This document shows positions 26,410 to 37,849 of a stretch of 64,000 nucleotides of DNA, piece after piece; the stretch's first letter is position 1; each line of letters begins with the position of its first letter. The translations under genes and the position numbers were made by a program. A model generated the notes under the pieces. That model saw only the letters and a program-made list of their open reading frames with translations, ran no database searches and had not been told where the DNA came from. Source of the stretch: Ramlibacter lithotrophicus (GTDB taxonomy: Bacteria > Pseudomonadota > Gammaproteobacteria > Burkholderiales > Burkholderiaceae_C). The DNA is taken from NCBI RefSeq assembly GCF_012184415.1, contig NZ_VTOX01000001.1:930001-994000 (forward strand), in the 5' to 3' direction.

Positions 26410-26898
26410 ATGACCCGCTTTCCCCGTTCAGCCCTCTCCGGCTTTCTGCTCGCTTCGTGCGTGCTCCTGGTCGGCGCCACCGGCAACGTAACCCAGGTGC
26501 AGCCCGGGGCGCTCCTGCCCGACATGGTGCTGAAGGACCAGCACGACCAGCGCCTGACCGTAGGCCGCGACACCAGGATCATCTTCGTCGCCGCGGAAAT
26601 GGCTACCAGCCGGATGATGACCAAGGCGCTGGAGGCACTGCCGCCCGCGGCGCTGAAGGAGCGGCAGGCCGTCTACATCGCCGACATCAGCAGCATGCCC
26701 GAGCCGATCAGCACGATCGTCGCGATGCCGAAGATGCGCAGGCTCCCGTATCCGGTGGCCGTGGCCCGGCATTCGGGCGAGGTGGCGCACCTGCCGCGCA
26801 AGCCGGGCGCGGTCACCGTGGTCAGGACCGAAGGCGGCACGGTGCGCGCGGTGGACTTCGCGAACAGTCCGGAGGCGCTCGCCACCTATCTCAAGTAG
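26410..26898 (+). CDS. Exported thioredoxin-fold-like hypothetical protein
   Basis: A 162-residue protein with a signal peptide (residues 1-24, SALSGFLLASCVLLVGATG). The mature part starts with GALLPDMVLKDQHDQRLTVGRDTRIIFVAAEM, a layout like the first strands of thioredoxin/AhpC-type proteins, and ends with a VTVVRTEGGTVRAVDF hairpin followed by a helix. No CxxC motif is present, so redox catalysis of the usual kind is unlikely. It is convergent with the next small membrane gene, stop codons almost touching. Confidence 0.6.
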   Translation: MTRFPRSALSGFLLASCVLLVGATGNVTQVQPGALLPDMVLKDQHDQRLTVGRDTRIIFVAAEMATSRMMTKALEALPPAALKERQAVYIADISSMPEPISTIVAMPKMRRLPYPVAVARHSGEVAHLPRKPGAVTVVRTEGGTVRAVDFANSPEALATYLK

Positions 26899-26899
26899 G

Positions 26900-27190
26900 T
26901 CACGCGGACGGCGGCCGCGCCTCGACGTCGGTCACGTCCGCGCGCCCCGGACGGCGTTGCACGACCGAGTCCGCCCGCGGCGTGCGGCTGGCCTCGCGGC
27001 GGCGCATCATCTCGCCCGGCCCGCCGAAGCGATGCATGCGTGCCACGAACGGCGTCACGGGACGGCCGGTGAGTTTCGCCCAGCCGGCGCGCACGGCCCA
27101 GACGGCGAGCAGCACCACGAACACCACGACGGCGCTGGCGGCGACGACCAGGCCAGCCAGCACGAGAAAAACGCGAAGTAGAAGATTCAT
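26900..27190 (-). CDS. Small single- or two-helix membrane protein
   Basis: A 96-residue protein from ATG 27190 with one long hydrophobic stretch MNLLLRVFLVLAGLVVAASA continuing through VVVFVVLLAVWAVRAGW, probably two helices, and then a basic cytoplasmic tail rich in Arg. No family is recognised. It lies downstream of clpB on the same strand, beyond a terminator, so it is probably expressed separately. Confidence 0.55.
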   Translation of the reverse strand: MNLLLRVFLVLAGLVVAASAVVVFVVLLAVWAVRAGWAKLTGRPVTPFVARMHRFGGPGEMMRRREASRTPRADSVVQRRPGRADVTDVEARPPSA

Positions 27191-27222
27191 CCGGATCGGG
27201 AACGTGGCCCGTGCCACGGCAG

Positions 27223-27250
27223 GGAAAAGGCCGGAGCGCCTGCTCCGGCC
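27223..27250 (-). terminator. Rho-independent terminator of clpB
   Basis: Read on the minus strand: GGCCGGAGC-AGGC-GCTCCGGCC followed by TTTTCCC, 37 bp after the clpB stop codon. Stem is 9 bp and perfect. Confidence 0.85.
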
Positions 27251-27286
27251 ATCGGGTCATTATCGGGCAGCGGCCAAGCCGTCTCC

Positions 27287-29905
<2,619 letters not shown>

Positions 29906-29931
29906 GGGGAACCTCCGGTCACCTCCCCAGC

Positions 29932-29956
29932 TTAGGCTTGCCCACAGCTTTTCAAG
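29932..29956 (-). promoter_or_regulatory. Sigma32-type heat-shock promoter of clpB
   Basis: On the minus strand the sequence reads GGCCCTTGAAAAG (CTTGAA at 29951-29956), a 13-bp spacer and CCTAAGCT at about 29932-29937. The -35 matches the sigma32 consensus CTTGAA fully; the -10 is weaker. It is 27-51 bp before the ATG, as expected for clpB in betaproteobacteria. Confidence 0.65.
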
Positions 29957-30004
29957 GGCCAAAGGCCGGGCAGCAAAAGCCGGCCCAGCAACTAAAATTG
30001 CGCC

Positions 30005-30583
30005 ATGCAGATCCACCAGCTGTCCGTCACGTACCTGGCCGAGCAGGACCGCATCCTGGTGCGGATCAAGACGGCGGGCGCCGAGGAGATCCGCATGTGG
30101 CTCACACGGCGCCTGATGCTGGGGCTGTGGCCGCTGCTGAGCAAACTGCTCACCAGCCACCTGCTCAAGCTGGAGGCCGCGGGCCGGTCCCTCGACAGCG
30201 CGGACGACAGCCTGAAGAAGATGCTGGCGGACTTTCGCAAGGAAGAGTTCCTGCGCCAGGCCGATTTCGACACGCCGTACCAGGAGGGCGATGCCGGTAC
30301 GCCGCTGGGCGCGGAGCCGCTCCTGATCACCGACGTCGACGCCACCCCGCTGGCCGACGGCCGCTTGCGGCTGAGCTTCAACGAGCGGCTGCCGAACGTG
30401 GACGAGCCGCGCAGCTTCCAGATCGACCTGCAGCCGCCGCTGATGCAGGGCCTCATGCACCTGCTGGAGCAGTCGCTGGCCCGCGCCCAGTGGGCGGAGC
30501 CGTTCGGCTCGCACGTGCCGAGCGAGGCGAGCGGCGTGATGGACGACCACCAGACCCTGCGCCGGCCGCGCTACCTCAACTGA
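30005..30583 (+). CDS. Conserved hypothetical protein
   Basis: A 192-residue soluble protein beginning [28 protein letters not shown], a beta-rich start, then a helix [22 protein letters not shown] and a second beta-rich half ([27 protein letters not shown]) with a final helix. I recall homologous unnamed proteins in betaproteobacteria but no function. It is divergent from clpB with 99 bp between starts, and convergent with moaE. Confidence 0.7.
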   Translation: MQIHQLSVTYLAEQDRILVRIKTAGAEEIRMWLTRRLMLGLWPLLSKLLTSHLLKLEAAGRSLDSADDSLKKMLADFRKEEFLRQADFDTPYQEGDAGTPLGAEPLLITDVDATPLADGRLRLSFNERLPNVDEPRSFQIDLQPPLMQGLMHLLEQSLARAQWAEPFGSHVPSEASGVMDDHQTLRRPRYLN

Positions 30584-30605
30584 GCGCGCGGGGGCCAATC
30601 CTGCC

Positions 30606-31079
30606 TCAGGTGTTGCTGCCCTCGATGCCCCAGCGCGCGAGCGCCGTGTCGTCGCTCGCGCGGGCGTCGACCCAGCGGGCGCCTTTCGGCGTCTGCTCCT
30701 TCTTCCAGAACGGCGCCTGCGTCTTCAGATAGTCGATCAGGAATTCGCAGGCCTGGAAGCTCTCGCCACGGTGCGCGGACGTCACGGCGACGAGCACGAT
30801 CTGGTCCAGCGGCTGCAGCAGACCGACGCGGTGGATGACGCGCGCCGCGTGGATGTCGAAGCGGCGATGCGCCTCGTCGATCATGGCCTCGATCGCCTTC
30901 TCGGTCATGCCCGGGTAGTGCTCGAGCTCCAGCGAACTCACGTCGTCGCCGTCGTTGCGGTCGCGCACGGTGCCGACGAACGCGCAGACGGCACCGACGC
31001 GGCGGTCGCCCGCGCGCAGCGCGGCGACCTCCTGCGCGACGTCGAAGTCGGCTGCCTGGATGCTCACGCGCGGCGCCAC
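30606..31079 (-). CDS. moaE: Molybdopterin synthase large subunit MoaE
   Basis: A 157-residue protein with MoaE features: [12 protein letters not shown] near residue 29, [15 protein letters not shown], and the active-site region [20 protein letters not shown] followed by PFWKKE with the catalytic lysines. MoaE with MoaD converts cyclic pyranopterin monophosphate into molybdopterin by adding two sulfurs. It follows moaD by 3 bp and ends the alaA-hom-thrC-mobB-moeA-moaD-moaE run. Confidence 0.96.
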   Translation of the reverse strand: MAPRVSIQAADFDVAQEVAALRAGDRRVGAVCAFVGTVRDRNDGDDVSSLELEHYPGMTEKAIEAMIDEAHRRFDIHAARVIHRVGLLQPLDQIVLVAVTSAHRGESFQACEFLIDYLKTQAPFWKKEQTPKGARWVDARASDDTALARWGIEGSNT

Positions 31080-31082
31080 GGC

Positions 31083-31337
31083 TCAGCCCCCGGTCACGGG
31101 CGGAAAGAAAGCCACTTCGCAGCCGTCGCGCAGTGCCTGCGACTCTTCGCTCATCACCTGGTCCAGCGCCACCCGCACCGCCTTGCCGCGCGCCAGGCTC
31201 TGGCCATGGGCGCCGCCACGGGCGATCAGTTCGTCGCGCAGCGCCGCGAGCGTTTCCGCGGTCGTGGTCACGTCCTCGCTGCCCTGCCCCACCGCCTCGC
31301 GGATCGAGGCGAAATAGCGCACCCGGACCGTCTTCAT
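31083..31337 (-). CDS. moaD: Molybdopterin synthase sulfur carrier MoaD
   Basis: An 84-residue ubiquitin-like protein (MKTVRVRYFASIREAVGQ) ending in the required di-glycine, FFPPVTGG, which is thiocarboxylated and donates sulfur to MoaE. Its ATG overlaps the moeA stop as ATGA, and moaE starts 3 bp after its stop. Length is normal for MoaD. Confidence 0.95.
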   Translation of the reverse strand: MKTVRVRYFASIREAVGQGSEDVTTTAETLAALRDELIARGGAHGQSLARGKAVRVALDQVMSEESQALRDGCEVAFFPPVTGG

Positions 31338-32557
31338 CCGAGCAGCTCCGCCAGCGGCAGGAAGCGCACCGGATCGCCCTTGGCGATGGTGGCGCCAGCC
31401 GGGTTGTCGACCAGCCCGTCGGCCCACACCGCGGACGTCAGCACCCCCGAGCTCTGGTTCGCGAACAGCTCCACGGCCCCGGCCGCGTTGCGGCGCACCC
31501 GCAGGAACTCGCGGCGCTTGTCGGCCCGGGGCCAGTCGAACGCGGCGGGCACGGTCATCGCGCGCACGCCCGCTTCAGCCGCGCCCTGCAGCTTGAGCAG
31601 GAAAGGACGCACCAGCAGCAGGAAGGTGACGAAGCTCGAGACCGGATTGCCGGGCAGCCCCATGAAATGCGCCGAACGCACCCGGCCGTGGGCAAACGGC
31701 TTGCCCGGCTTGATCGCGATCTGCCACAGGTCGAGCGTGCCGAGCGACTGCACGGCCGGCTTCACGTGGTCCTCTTCCCCGACCGACACGCCGCCGCTGG
31801 TGAGGATCAGGTCGTGCTCGCCGGCCGCCAGGTCGAGGGCGCGCACGGTCGCCTCGCGCGCGTCGGGGACGATGCCGAAGTCGCTGACCTCGCAGCCGAG
31901 GCGGCGCAGCAGCGCCTGCAGGAAGAACCGGTTGGAGTTGTAGATGGCCCCCGGGCGCATCTGCTGCGGCGGCACGTCGCCCGGCATCACCAGTTCGTCG
32001 CCGGTGGAGAAGAGCGCCACCCGTGGCCGCCGCGCCACCGTCAGGCGATCCATGCCGATGCTCGCGGCCAGGCCCAGCGCTGCCGGATCGAGCCGGTGCC
32101 CGCGCGCGAGCACGACGGCGCCGCGCGTCACGTCCTCGCCGCTGCGGCGGATCCACTGGCCCGCCACCGGCGCGCGCAGGATCCGCACCGCGTCCTGGCC
32201 GGCGGCCTCGGCGTCCTCCTGCATCACGATCGCATCGGCGCCCTCGGGCACGGGTGCGCCGGTGAAGATGCGGGCCACGCTGCCGGGCGCCAGTGGCGCC
32301 GGCGCGCTGCCGGCGGGAATGCGCTGGGTCACCGGGAGCGTGACGCCTTCATCGGCAATCTCCCTGGCCCGCACGGCATAGCCGTCCATCGAGCTGTTGT
32401 CATGCGGCGGCACCTGCAGCTGCGACACCAGGTCCTGCGCCAGCACCCGCCCGTCGGCATCGAACGTGCGGACCTGCTCCATGCCGGCCAGCGGCTGCGC
32501 CTGCGCCAGCAGCTCGGCCAGGGCGTCATCGAGCGGACGCAGCGGCGCGCGGGTCAT
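31334..32557 (-). CDS. moeA: Molybdopterin molybdenumtransferase MoeA
   Basis: A 407-residue protein starting MTRAPLRPLDDALAELLAQ at 32557. It has NSSMDGYAVR, the TRGAVVLARGHRLDPAALG region, and the nucleotide-handling motif LTSGGVSVGEEDHVK, then LPGNPVSSFVTFLLLVRP. MoeA inserts molybdate into adenylylated molybdopterin. Its ATG overlaps the mobB stop (ATGA) and its stop overlaps the moaD start (ATGA), so translation is coupled on both sides. Confidence 0.96.
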   Translation of the reverse strand: MTRAPLRPLDDALAELLAQAQPLAGMEQVRTFDADGRVLAQDLVSQLQVPPHDNSSMDGYAVRAREIADEGVTLPVTQRIPAGSAPAPLAPGSVARIFTGAPVPEGADAIVMQEDAEAAGQDAVRILRAPVAGQWIRRSGEDVTRGAVVLARGHRLDPAALGLAASIGMDRLTVARRPRVALFSTGDELVMPGDVPPQQMRPGAIYNSNRFFLQALLRRLGCEVSDFGIVPDAREATVRALDLAAGEHDLILTSGGVSVGEEDHVKPAVQSLGTLDLWQIAIKPGKPFAHGRVRSAHFMGLPGNPVSSFVTFLLLVRPFLLKLQGAAEAGVRAMTVPAAFDWPRADKRREFLRVRRNAAGAVELFANQSSGVLTSAVWADGLVDNPAGATIAKGDPVRFLPLAELLG

Positions 32558-33087
32558 GAATACCTTTCGGGGTCGTAGTCGAAGCGGTCCTGATTGTCGA
32601 CCAGCCACTGCGCCACGGCATCCGCGTCGTTCAAATCCAGCACCGGCCGCAGGGTACCTTGCGGCAGTTGCTCGGGCGAGTCGGTCGCGACGGCGACGAT
32701 GAACGGATCCTCCGGGTACAGCGCCGGCTTGCCCGACGCCGCGCGCCAGACCTCGACCTTGAGCAGGTCGCTGTCCTTGAAGCCCTCCACCAGCACCCAG
32801 TCGGCGCCGGGGTACAACTCGGCCAGCGCCTGGTGCGCCGTCAGCTGCGCCTCGCGCTCGAATTCACGGACCAGGGCCAGCCGCCGGCTGGAGGCCACGA
32901 CGACCTCGAACGCGCCGGCCTGGCGATGCCGCCAGCTGTCCTTGCCGGGATGGTCGATGTCGAACTCGTGGTGGGCGTGCTTGATCACCGACACCCGCAG
33001 CCCGAGCAGCTTGAGCGCGGGAATCAGGCGTTCGACCAGCGTCGTCTTGCCCGACCCGGAAAAGCCGGCGAAGGCGACGACCTTCAT
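32554..33087 (-). CDS. mobB: Molybdopterin-guanine dinucleotide biosynthesis protein MobB
   Basis: A 177-residue P-loop GTPase with Walker A FSGSGKTT, the switch-like IKHAHHEFDIDHPGKDS and the MobB segment WVLVEGFKDSDLLKVEVWR. MobB binds GTP and assists MobA in forming MGD. The start ATG overlaps the thrC stop and the stop overlaps the moeA start, both as ATGA. No mobA is in the window. Confidence 0.93.
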   Translation of the reverse strand: MKVVAFAGFSGSGKTTLVERLIPALKLLGLRVSVIKHAHHEFDIDHPGKDSWRHRQAGAFEVVVASSRRLALVREFEREAQLTAHQALAELYPGADWVLVEGFKDSDLLKVEVWRAASGKPALYPEDPFIVAVATDSPEQLPQGTLRPVLDLNDADAVAQWLVDNQDRFDYDPERYS

Positions 33088-34508
33088 GGCTCGCAGTGCG
33101 AGGCGATGAAGTCCTTGACCGCCCGTGCCGACGCCGGCAGCAACGTGACGCGCCGCGGCAGGCCCTCGATGCCCTCGAAGCGCGCCGGCCGGTCGGGCTC
33201 GCGGCCCAGGGCCTCCACGATCGTCGCCGCGAACTTGATGGGCAATGCGGTTTCCAGCACGATCATCGTCTCGCCCGCACGCCGCCGCTCGCGCGCGACC
33301 TTCAGGCCGTCGGCGGTGTGGGTGTCGATCATCACGCCGAAGCGCTGCCAGGTGTCGCGGATGGTGGCCAGGCGGTCGGCATGCGTGCTGCGGCCGCTCG
33401 TGAAGCCGAAGCGCTCCCGTGCCTGCCGGAAGGCCGGATCCGCGCCGAGGTCGAACCGTCCCGTCCGCGCGAGCTGATCGCCGAACAACCCGCGCACCCT
33501 GGCGGCATCGCGTCCGAGCAGGTCGAACACGAAGCGCTCGAAGTTGCTGGCCTTGCTGATGTCCATCGACGGGCTGGAAGTCTCGTGCGTGTCGGCGCTG
33601 GCGCGGACACGGTACACGCCGGTTCGGAAGAATTCGTCGAGGACGTCGTTCTCGTTGGTCGCCAGCACCAGCTGGTCGACCGGCAAGCCCATCATCCGCG
33701 CGACGTGGCCGGCGCAGATGTTGCCGAAGTTGCCCGAAGGCACCGCGAAGCTCACCTTCGCGCCGGCGGGGGCGGACCGCGTCGCCTGGAAATAGCCGGC
33801 GAAGTAGTACACCACCTGCGCCAGCAGCCTGGCCCAGTTGATCGAGTTCACCGTGCCGATGCGGTACCGGCGCTTGAACTCGAGGTCGTTGGAGACTGCC
33901 TTCACGATGTCCTGGCAGTCGTCGAACACGCCTTCGATGGCCAGGTTGTGGATGTTGGCGTCCTGCAGGCTGAACATCTGCGCCTGCTGGAAGGGACTCA
34001 TGCGGCCGTTCGGCGAGGTCATGAAGACGCGCACGCCCTGCTTGCCGCGCATCGCGTATTCGGCGGCGCTGCCGGTGTCGCCGGAAGTGGCGCCCAGGAT
34101 GTTGAGCTCCTCGCCGCGGCGCGCCAGCTCGTACTCGAACAGGTTGCCCAGCAACTGCATCGCCATGTCCTTGAAGGCGAGCGTCGGGCCATTGGAGAGC
34201 GCCTCCAGGTAGACGCCTTCTTCCAGGGGCTTCAGCGGCACGATCGCCGCGGTGCCGAACACGCTTTCCGTGTAGGTCTTGCGGCACAGGGCCCGCAGGT
34301 CGCCTGCCGGAATGTCGTCGATGTAGAGCGACAGGATCTCGAAAGCGAGGTCGGCGTACGGCAGGTCGCGCCAGCGCACCAGGGTGGCGGCGTCGACCTG
34401 CGGATAGCGCTCCGGCAGGTACAGGCCGCCGTCGGGGGCCAGCCCTTCGAGCAGGATCTCGCAGAAGTGCTTGCGGTCCGGGTGGCCGCGCGTGGAGATG
34501 TACAGCAT
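33084..34508 (-). CDS. thrC: Threonine synthase ThrC
   Basis: A 474-residue PLP enzyme converting O-phosphohomoserine to threonine. It begins MLYISTRGHPDRKHFCEILLEGLAPDGGLYLPE. The PLP lysine lies in PTLAFKDMAMQLLG, and the phosphate loop and GATSGDTGSAA follow; NSINWARLLAQVVYYF is also diagnostic of the ThrC branch. It is separated from hom by 176 bp with strong hairpins but is on the same strand; its stop overlaps mobB. Confidence 0.96.
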   Translation of the reverse strand: MLYISTRGHPDRKHFCEILLEGLAPDGGLYLPERYPQVDAATLVRWRDLPYADLAFEILSLYIDDIPAGDLRALCRKTYTESVFGTAAIVPLKPLEEGVYLEALSNGPTLAFKDMAMQLLGNLFEYELARRGEELNILGATSGDTGSAAEYAMRGKQGVRVFMTSPNGRMSPFQQAQMFSLQDANIHNLAIEGVFDDCQDIVKAVSNDLEFKRRYRIGTVNSINWARLLAQVVYYFAGYFQATRSAPAGAKVSFAVPSGNFGNICAGHVARMMGLPVDQLVLATNENDVLDEFFRTGVYRVRASADTHETSSPSMDISKASNFERFVFDLLGRDAARVRGLFGDQLARTGRFDLGADPAFRQARERFGFTSGRSTHADRLATIRDTWQRFGVMIDTHTADGLKVARERRRAGETMIVLETALPIKFAATIVEALGREPDRPARFEGIEGLPRRVTLLPASARAVKDFIASHCEP

Positions 34509-34557
34509 GGGAGTGGACCGGCTCATTGGCCGCACGGCCGTCCGAAGGTCAATGACG

Positions 34558-34641
34558 GCCCCCTCGGGGCTGAAGACTGCGGCTCCATGCGTGCCTGCGC
34601 ACGCATGGACAGTCTGAAGAGGCACTGCGTCGCGCAGTGCC
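34558..34641. repeat. Hairpin cluster between hom and thrC
   Basis: Three consecutive palindromes lie in the 176-bp gap: GCCCC-CTC-GGGGC (34558-34570), CCATGCGTGC-CTGC-GCACGCATGG (34585-34608, with an outer AGACT/AGTCT pair at 34574 and 34611), and GGCACTGCG-TCG-CGCAGTGCC (34621-34641). A further GGAGCGAAGCGACCGTG stretch follows. None is followed by a T-run. A similar triple-hairpin cluster lies between ahpC and ahpF, so a family of REP-like or mRNA-processing elements is likely. Confidence 0.75.
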
Positions 34642-34684
34642 GCGGCCTGCAAGGTGCGGGAGCGAAGCGACCGTGGGGGTTCAT

Positions 34685-36040
34685 TTACGCCAGCTCTTCC
34701 TTGCGGATGCGCACGATCGGCGCCAGCACTGTCGGCAGGCCCTGCATCTGGGCCAGCACCTCGTTCATGGTGCCTTCGCGCACGGTGTGGGTGAGGATGA
34801 TCAGGTCGGTCTGCGGCACGCCGCGCTCGCCGTCGGTTTCGGCGCCGGCGCCGGCCGGGCGCTGCAGCATCGCGTCGATGCTGATGCCCGCCGCGGCCAG
34901 CAGGCCCGTGACCTTCGCCAGCACGCCCGCCTGGTCGGCCACCCGCAGCCGCAGGTAGTAGCTGGTGACCACCTCGCTCATGGGCAGCACCGGCGCATCG
35001 CTCATCTGGTCCGGCTGGAAAGCCAGGTGCGGCACGCGATGCGCCGCGTCGGCGGTATGCAGGCGCGTGATGTCCACCAGGTCCGCGATCACCGCGCTGG
35101 CCGTGGGCTCGCTGCCGGCGCCCTTGCCGTAATAGAGCGTGGTGCCCACCGCATCGCCCTGCACCATCACCGCGTTCATGGCGCCTTCCACGTTGGCGAT
35201 CAGCCGCCTGGCCGGCACCAGCGACGGGTGCACGCGCAGCTCGATGCCCTTGAGGGCGCCGGTGGCGGGATCGAAGCTGCGCTTGGTGATGCCCAGCAGC
35301 TTGATCCGGTAGCCGAGCTGCTCCGCATAGCGGATGTCCTGCGCGCCCAGCTTCGTGATGCCTTCGACGTACGCCTTGTCGAACTGCACCGGAATGCCGA
35401 ACGCGATCGCGGACATGATGGTGGCCTTGTGGGCCGCGTCGACGCCTTCGATGTCGAACGTCGGGTCGGCCTCGGCGTAGCCCAGCCGCTGCGCGTCCTT
35501 CAGCGCCACGTCGAAGTCCAGCCCCTTGTCCCGCATCTCGGACAGGATGAAGTTGGTGGTGCCGTTGATGATGCCGGCGATCCACTCGATGCTGTTGGCC
35601 GTGAGGCCCTCGCGCAGCGCCTTGATGATCGGGATGCCGCCGGCGACGGCCGCCTCGAAGTTCACCATCACGCCGCGGCGGTGCGCGGCCTCGAAGATCT
35701 CGGTGCCGTGCACGGCCAGCAGCGCCTTGTTGGCGGTGACGACGTGCTTCCCGGCGGCGATCGCCTCCATGACCAGGTCGCGTGCGATCCGGTAGCCGCC
35801 GATCAGCTCGATGACGATGTCGATGTCGGGGTTGGCGATCACGGCACGGGCGTCGTTGACCACCTGGACGCCCTCACCGACAACGGCCTGGGCGCGAGCG
35901 GTGTCGAGGTCCGCGACCATGGTGATCTCGATGCCGCGGCCGGCACGGCGGCGGATCTCTTCCTGGTTGCGCTGCAGGACGTGGAATACGCCGCTGCCGA
36001 CGGTGCCGATGCCCAGCAGGCCTGCTTGGATGGGTTTCAT
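34685..36040 (-). CDS. hom: Homoserine dehydrogenase
   Basis: A 451-residue enzyme with an NAD(P)-binding fold (MKPIQAGLLGIGTVGSGVF), the VTANKALLA motif, the active-site region AGIINGTTNFILSEM and GYAEADPTFDIEG, and a C-terminal ACT domain (about 365-451, YYLRLRVADQAGVLAKVTGLL) for threonine feedback. It reduces aspartate semialdehyde to homoserine in the threonine/methionine branch. Its ATG overlaps the stop of alaA as ATGA. Confidence 0.97.
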   Translation of the reverse strand: MKPIQAGLLGIGTVGSGVFHVLQRNQEEIRRRAGRGIEITMVADLDTARAQAVVGEGVQVVNDARAVIANPDIDIVIELIGGYRIARDLVMEAIAAGKHVVTANKALLAVHGTEIFEAAHRRGVMVNFEAAVAGGIPIIKALREGLTANSIEWIAGIINGTTNFILSEMRDKGLDFDVALKDAQRLGYAEADPTFDIEGVDAAHKATIMSAIAFGIPVQFDKAYVEGITKLGAQDIRYAEQLGYRIKLLGITKRSFDPATGALKGIELRVHPSLVPARRLIANVEGAMNAVMVQGDAVGTTLYYGKGAGSEPTASAVIADLVDITRLHTADAAHRVPHLAFQPDQMSDAPVLPMSEVVTSYYLRLRVADQAGVLAKVTGLLAAAGISIDAMLQRPAGAGAETDGERGVPQTDLIILTHTVREGTMNEVLAQMQGLPTVLAPIVRIRKEELA

Positions 36041-37263
36041 GTGGAATGGCGCTTGCGATAACTTTCGAGGAACCGGGCGATCCGGCCGATGGCCTCGCGC
36101 AGGTCGTCCTCGTGCGGCAGGAACACGATGCGGAAATGGTCGGGCGTCGGCCAGTTGAACCCGGTGCCCTGCACCAGCATGACGCGGGTGTCCTGCAGCA
36201 GTTCGAGGAAGAACTGGCGGTCGTCGGCGATGGGATAGATCTTGGGGTCCAGCCGGGGGAACATGTACAGGGCGGCGCTGGGCCTGACGCAGGACACGCC
36301 CGGGATCGCGGTGATGAGGTCGTACGCCAGGTCGCGCTGGCGGCGCAGCCGGCCGCCCTCGCCCACCAGCTCGTTGATGCTCTGGTAGCCGCCGAGCGCG
36401 GTCTGGATCGCCCACTGCCCGGGCACGTTGGCGCACAGCCGCATGTTCGAGAGCATGTTGAGCCCCTCGATGTAGTCGGCGGCGGCCCGCTTGTCGCCCG
36501 AAACGACCATCCAGCCGGCGCGATAGCCGCACGAGCGGTAGCTCTTGGACAGCGAGTTGAACGTGAGGGTCAGCACGTCCTCGGACAGGCTGGCGATCGC
36601 CGTGTGGCGTGCGCCGTCGTAAAGCACCTTGTCGTAGACCTCGTCGGCGAGGAGCACCAGCCCGTGGTCGCGCGCGATCCGCACGATCCCGCGCAGGAGC
36701 TCGTCGGAATAGAGCGCCCCGGTGGGATTGTTCGGGTTGATCACGACGATGCCCTTGGTCGCGGACGTGATCTTGCGCCGGATGTCGTCGAGGTCGGGCA
36801 TCCAGCCGTTGGCCTCGTCGCAGCGGTAATGCACCGGCGTGCCGCCCGACAGCGTCGCCGCCGCGGTCCACAGCGGGTAGTCGGGCATCGGCAACAGCAG
36901 TTCGTCCCCATTGTCCAGGAGCGCGTTGGTGGCCATCGCGATCAGCTCGCTGGCGCCGTTGCCCAGGTACACGTCGTCGAGGACCACGCCCTTGACGCCC
37001 TGCTGCTGCGAGTAGTGCATCACCGCCTTGCGCGCCGCGAAGATGCCCTTGCTGTCGGAGTAGCCTGCGGAGTTGGGCAGGTTGCGCGCCATGTCCTGCT
37101 GGATCTCCTCGGGCGCGTCGAAGCCGAACACGGCGAGGTTGCCGATGTTGAGCTTGATGACCTTGTGGCCCTCCTCCTCCATTTGCCGCGCCGCGTCCAT
37201 GATCGGTCCGCGGATGTCGTACAGGACATTCGCGAGCTTGGCTGACTTCTGGATGGTTCTCAA
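36037..37263 (-). CDS. alaA: Alanine-type PLP aminotransferase (AlaA-like)
   Basis: A 408-residue fold-type I aminotransferase. The PLP lysine is in NSLSKSYRSCGYRAGW, and VVINPNNPTGALYS and DYPLWTAA are typical of AlaA/AlaT, which makes alanine from pyruvate and glutamate. There is no ATG at the conserved N-terminus; homologues begin (M)xTIQKSAKLANVLYDIRGP, which here follows a TTG at 37261-37263 preceded by GGAGGGG. The upstream ATG at 37401 would add a non-homologous stretch. It leads the run alaA-hom-thrC-mob/moa genes. Confidence 0.93.
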   Translation of the reverse strand: MRTIQKSAKLANVLYDIRGPIMDAARQMEEEGHKVIKLNIGNLAVFGFDAPEEIQQDMARNLPNSAGYSDSKGIFAARKAVMHYSQQQGVKGVVLDDVYLGNGASELIAMATNALLDNGDELLLPMPDYPLWTAAATLSGGTPVHYRCDEANGWMPDLDDIRRKITSATKGIVVINPNNPTGALYSDELLRGIVRIARDHGLVLLADEVYDKVLYDGARHTAIASLSEDVLTLTFNSLSKSYRSCGYRAGWMVVSGDKRAAADYIEGLNMLSNMRLCANVPGQWAIQTALGGYQSINELVGEGGRLRRQRDLAYDLITAIPGVSCVRPSAALYMFPRLDPKIYPIADDRQFFLELLQDTRVMLVQGTGFNWPTPDHFRIVFLPHEDDLREAIGRIARFLESYRKRHST

Positions 37264-37363
37264 AGCCCCTCCGGACCGTGGTTGCGCGGGTGAAAACCTA
37301 TAATTTGACCACAGTTCGGCTGCGCCACCCGGAGCGCGGCAGGCAATCCCGGGGCCCCGATCC

Positions 37364-37741
37364 ATGAAGCTGCAACCCGATCGCTCCGACGCCCAGACCA
37401 TCAGCGGCTACGGCCCCGGCTGGGTCGGCGTGGGCAGCGAAAAGATCACGCACAACGTCATCATCTGCTCGCGCGGCGACCGCGTCGCGTGGGCCCGGGG
37501 CGGGTTCGACGATCTCGACGCGGCGCATTTCGAACAGCTCGCGCATCTCGAGGCCGAAGTGGTGATCTTCGGCAGCGGCTCGCGCATCCGGTTTCCGCGC
37601 GCCGCGTGGCTGCAGCCCCTGATGGCCCGGCGCATCGGTCTCGAGACGATGGACACGGCCGCGGCCTGCCGCACTTACAACATCCTGGCCCAGGAAGGGC
37701 GCGACGTCGCAGTGGCCCTCCTCCTGGAAGACCCTGCCTGA
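37364..37741 (+). CDS. Mth938-like (DUF498/NDUFAF3-type) domain protein
   Basis: A 125-residue protein with the Mth938-like fold: VIICSRGDRVAWARGG, then EVVIFGSGSRIRFPRAAWLQPL and GLETMDTAAACRTYNILAQEGRDVAVALLL. The family includes the mitochondrial complex I assembly factor NDUFAF3, but the bacterial role is unclear. A TATAAT at 37299-37304 may be part of its promoter, though no -35 fits well. It is divergent from alaA, with about 100 bp between starts. Confidence 0.88.
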   Translation: MKLQPDRSDAQTISGYGPGWVGVGSEKITHNVIICSRGDRVAWARGGFDDLDAAHFEQLAHLEAEVVIFGSGSRIRFPRAAWLQPLMARRIGLETMDTAAACRTYNILAQEGRDVAVALLLEDPA

Positions 37742-37849
37742 GCGGGCCCGCCGACAGAGGCGATTCGGGGTAAAATCACGGGTTGCAACGGGCCGAGCGC
37801 GGCGCCCGCAGTCGCATGCGACCAATCCTGCTACACGAGAAACAATCCC

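Noticed and set aside
37276-37310. TATAAT at 37299 as a strong promoter
   Set aside because: No acceptable -35 at 16-18 bp (TTGCGC is only 11 bp away); kept only as a possible -10.
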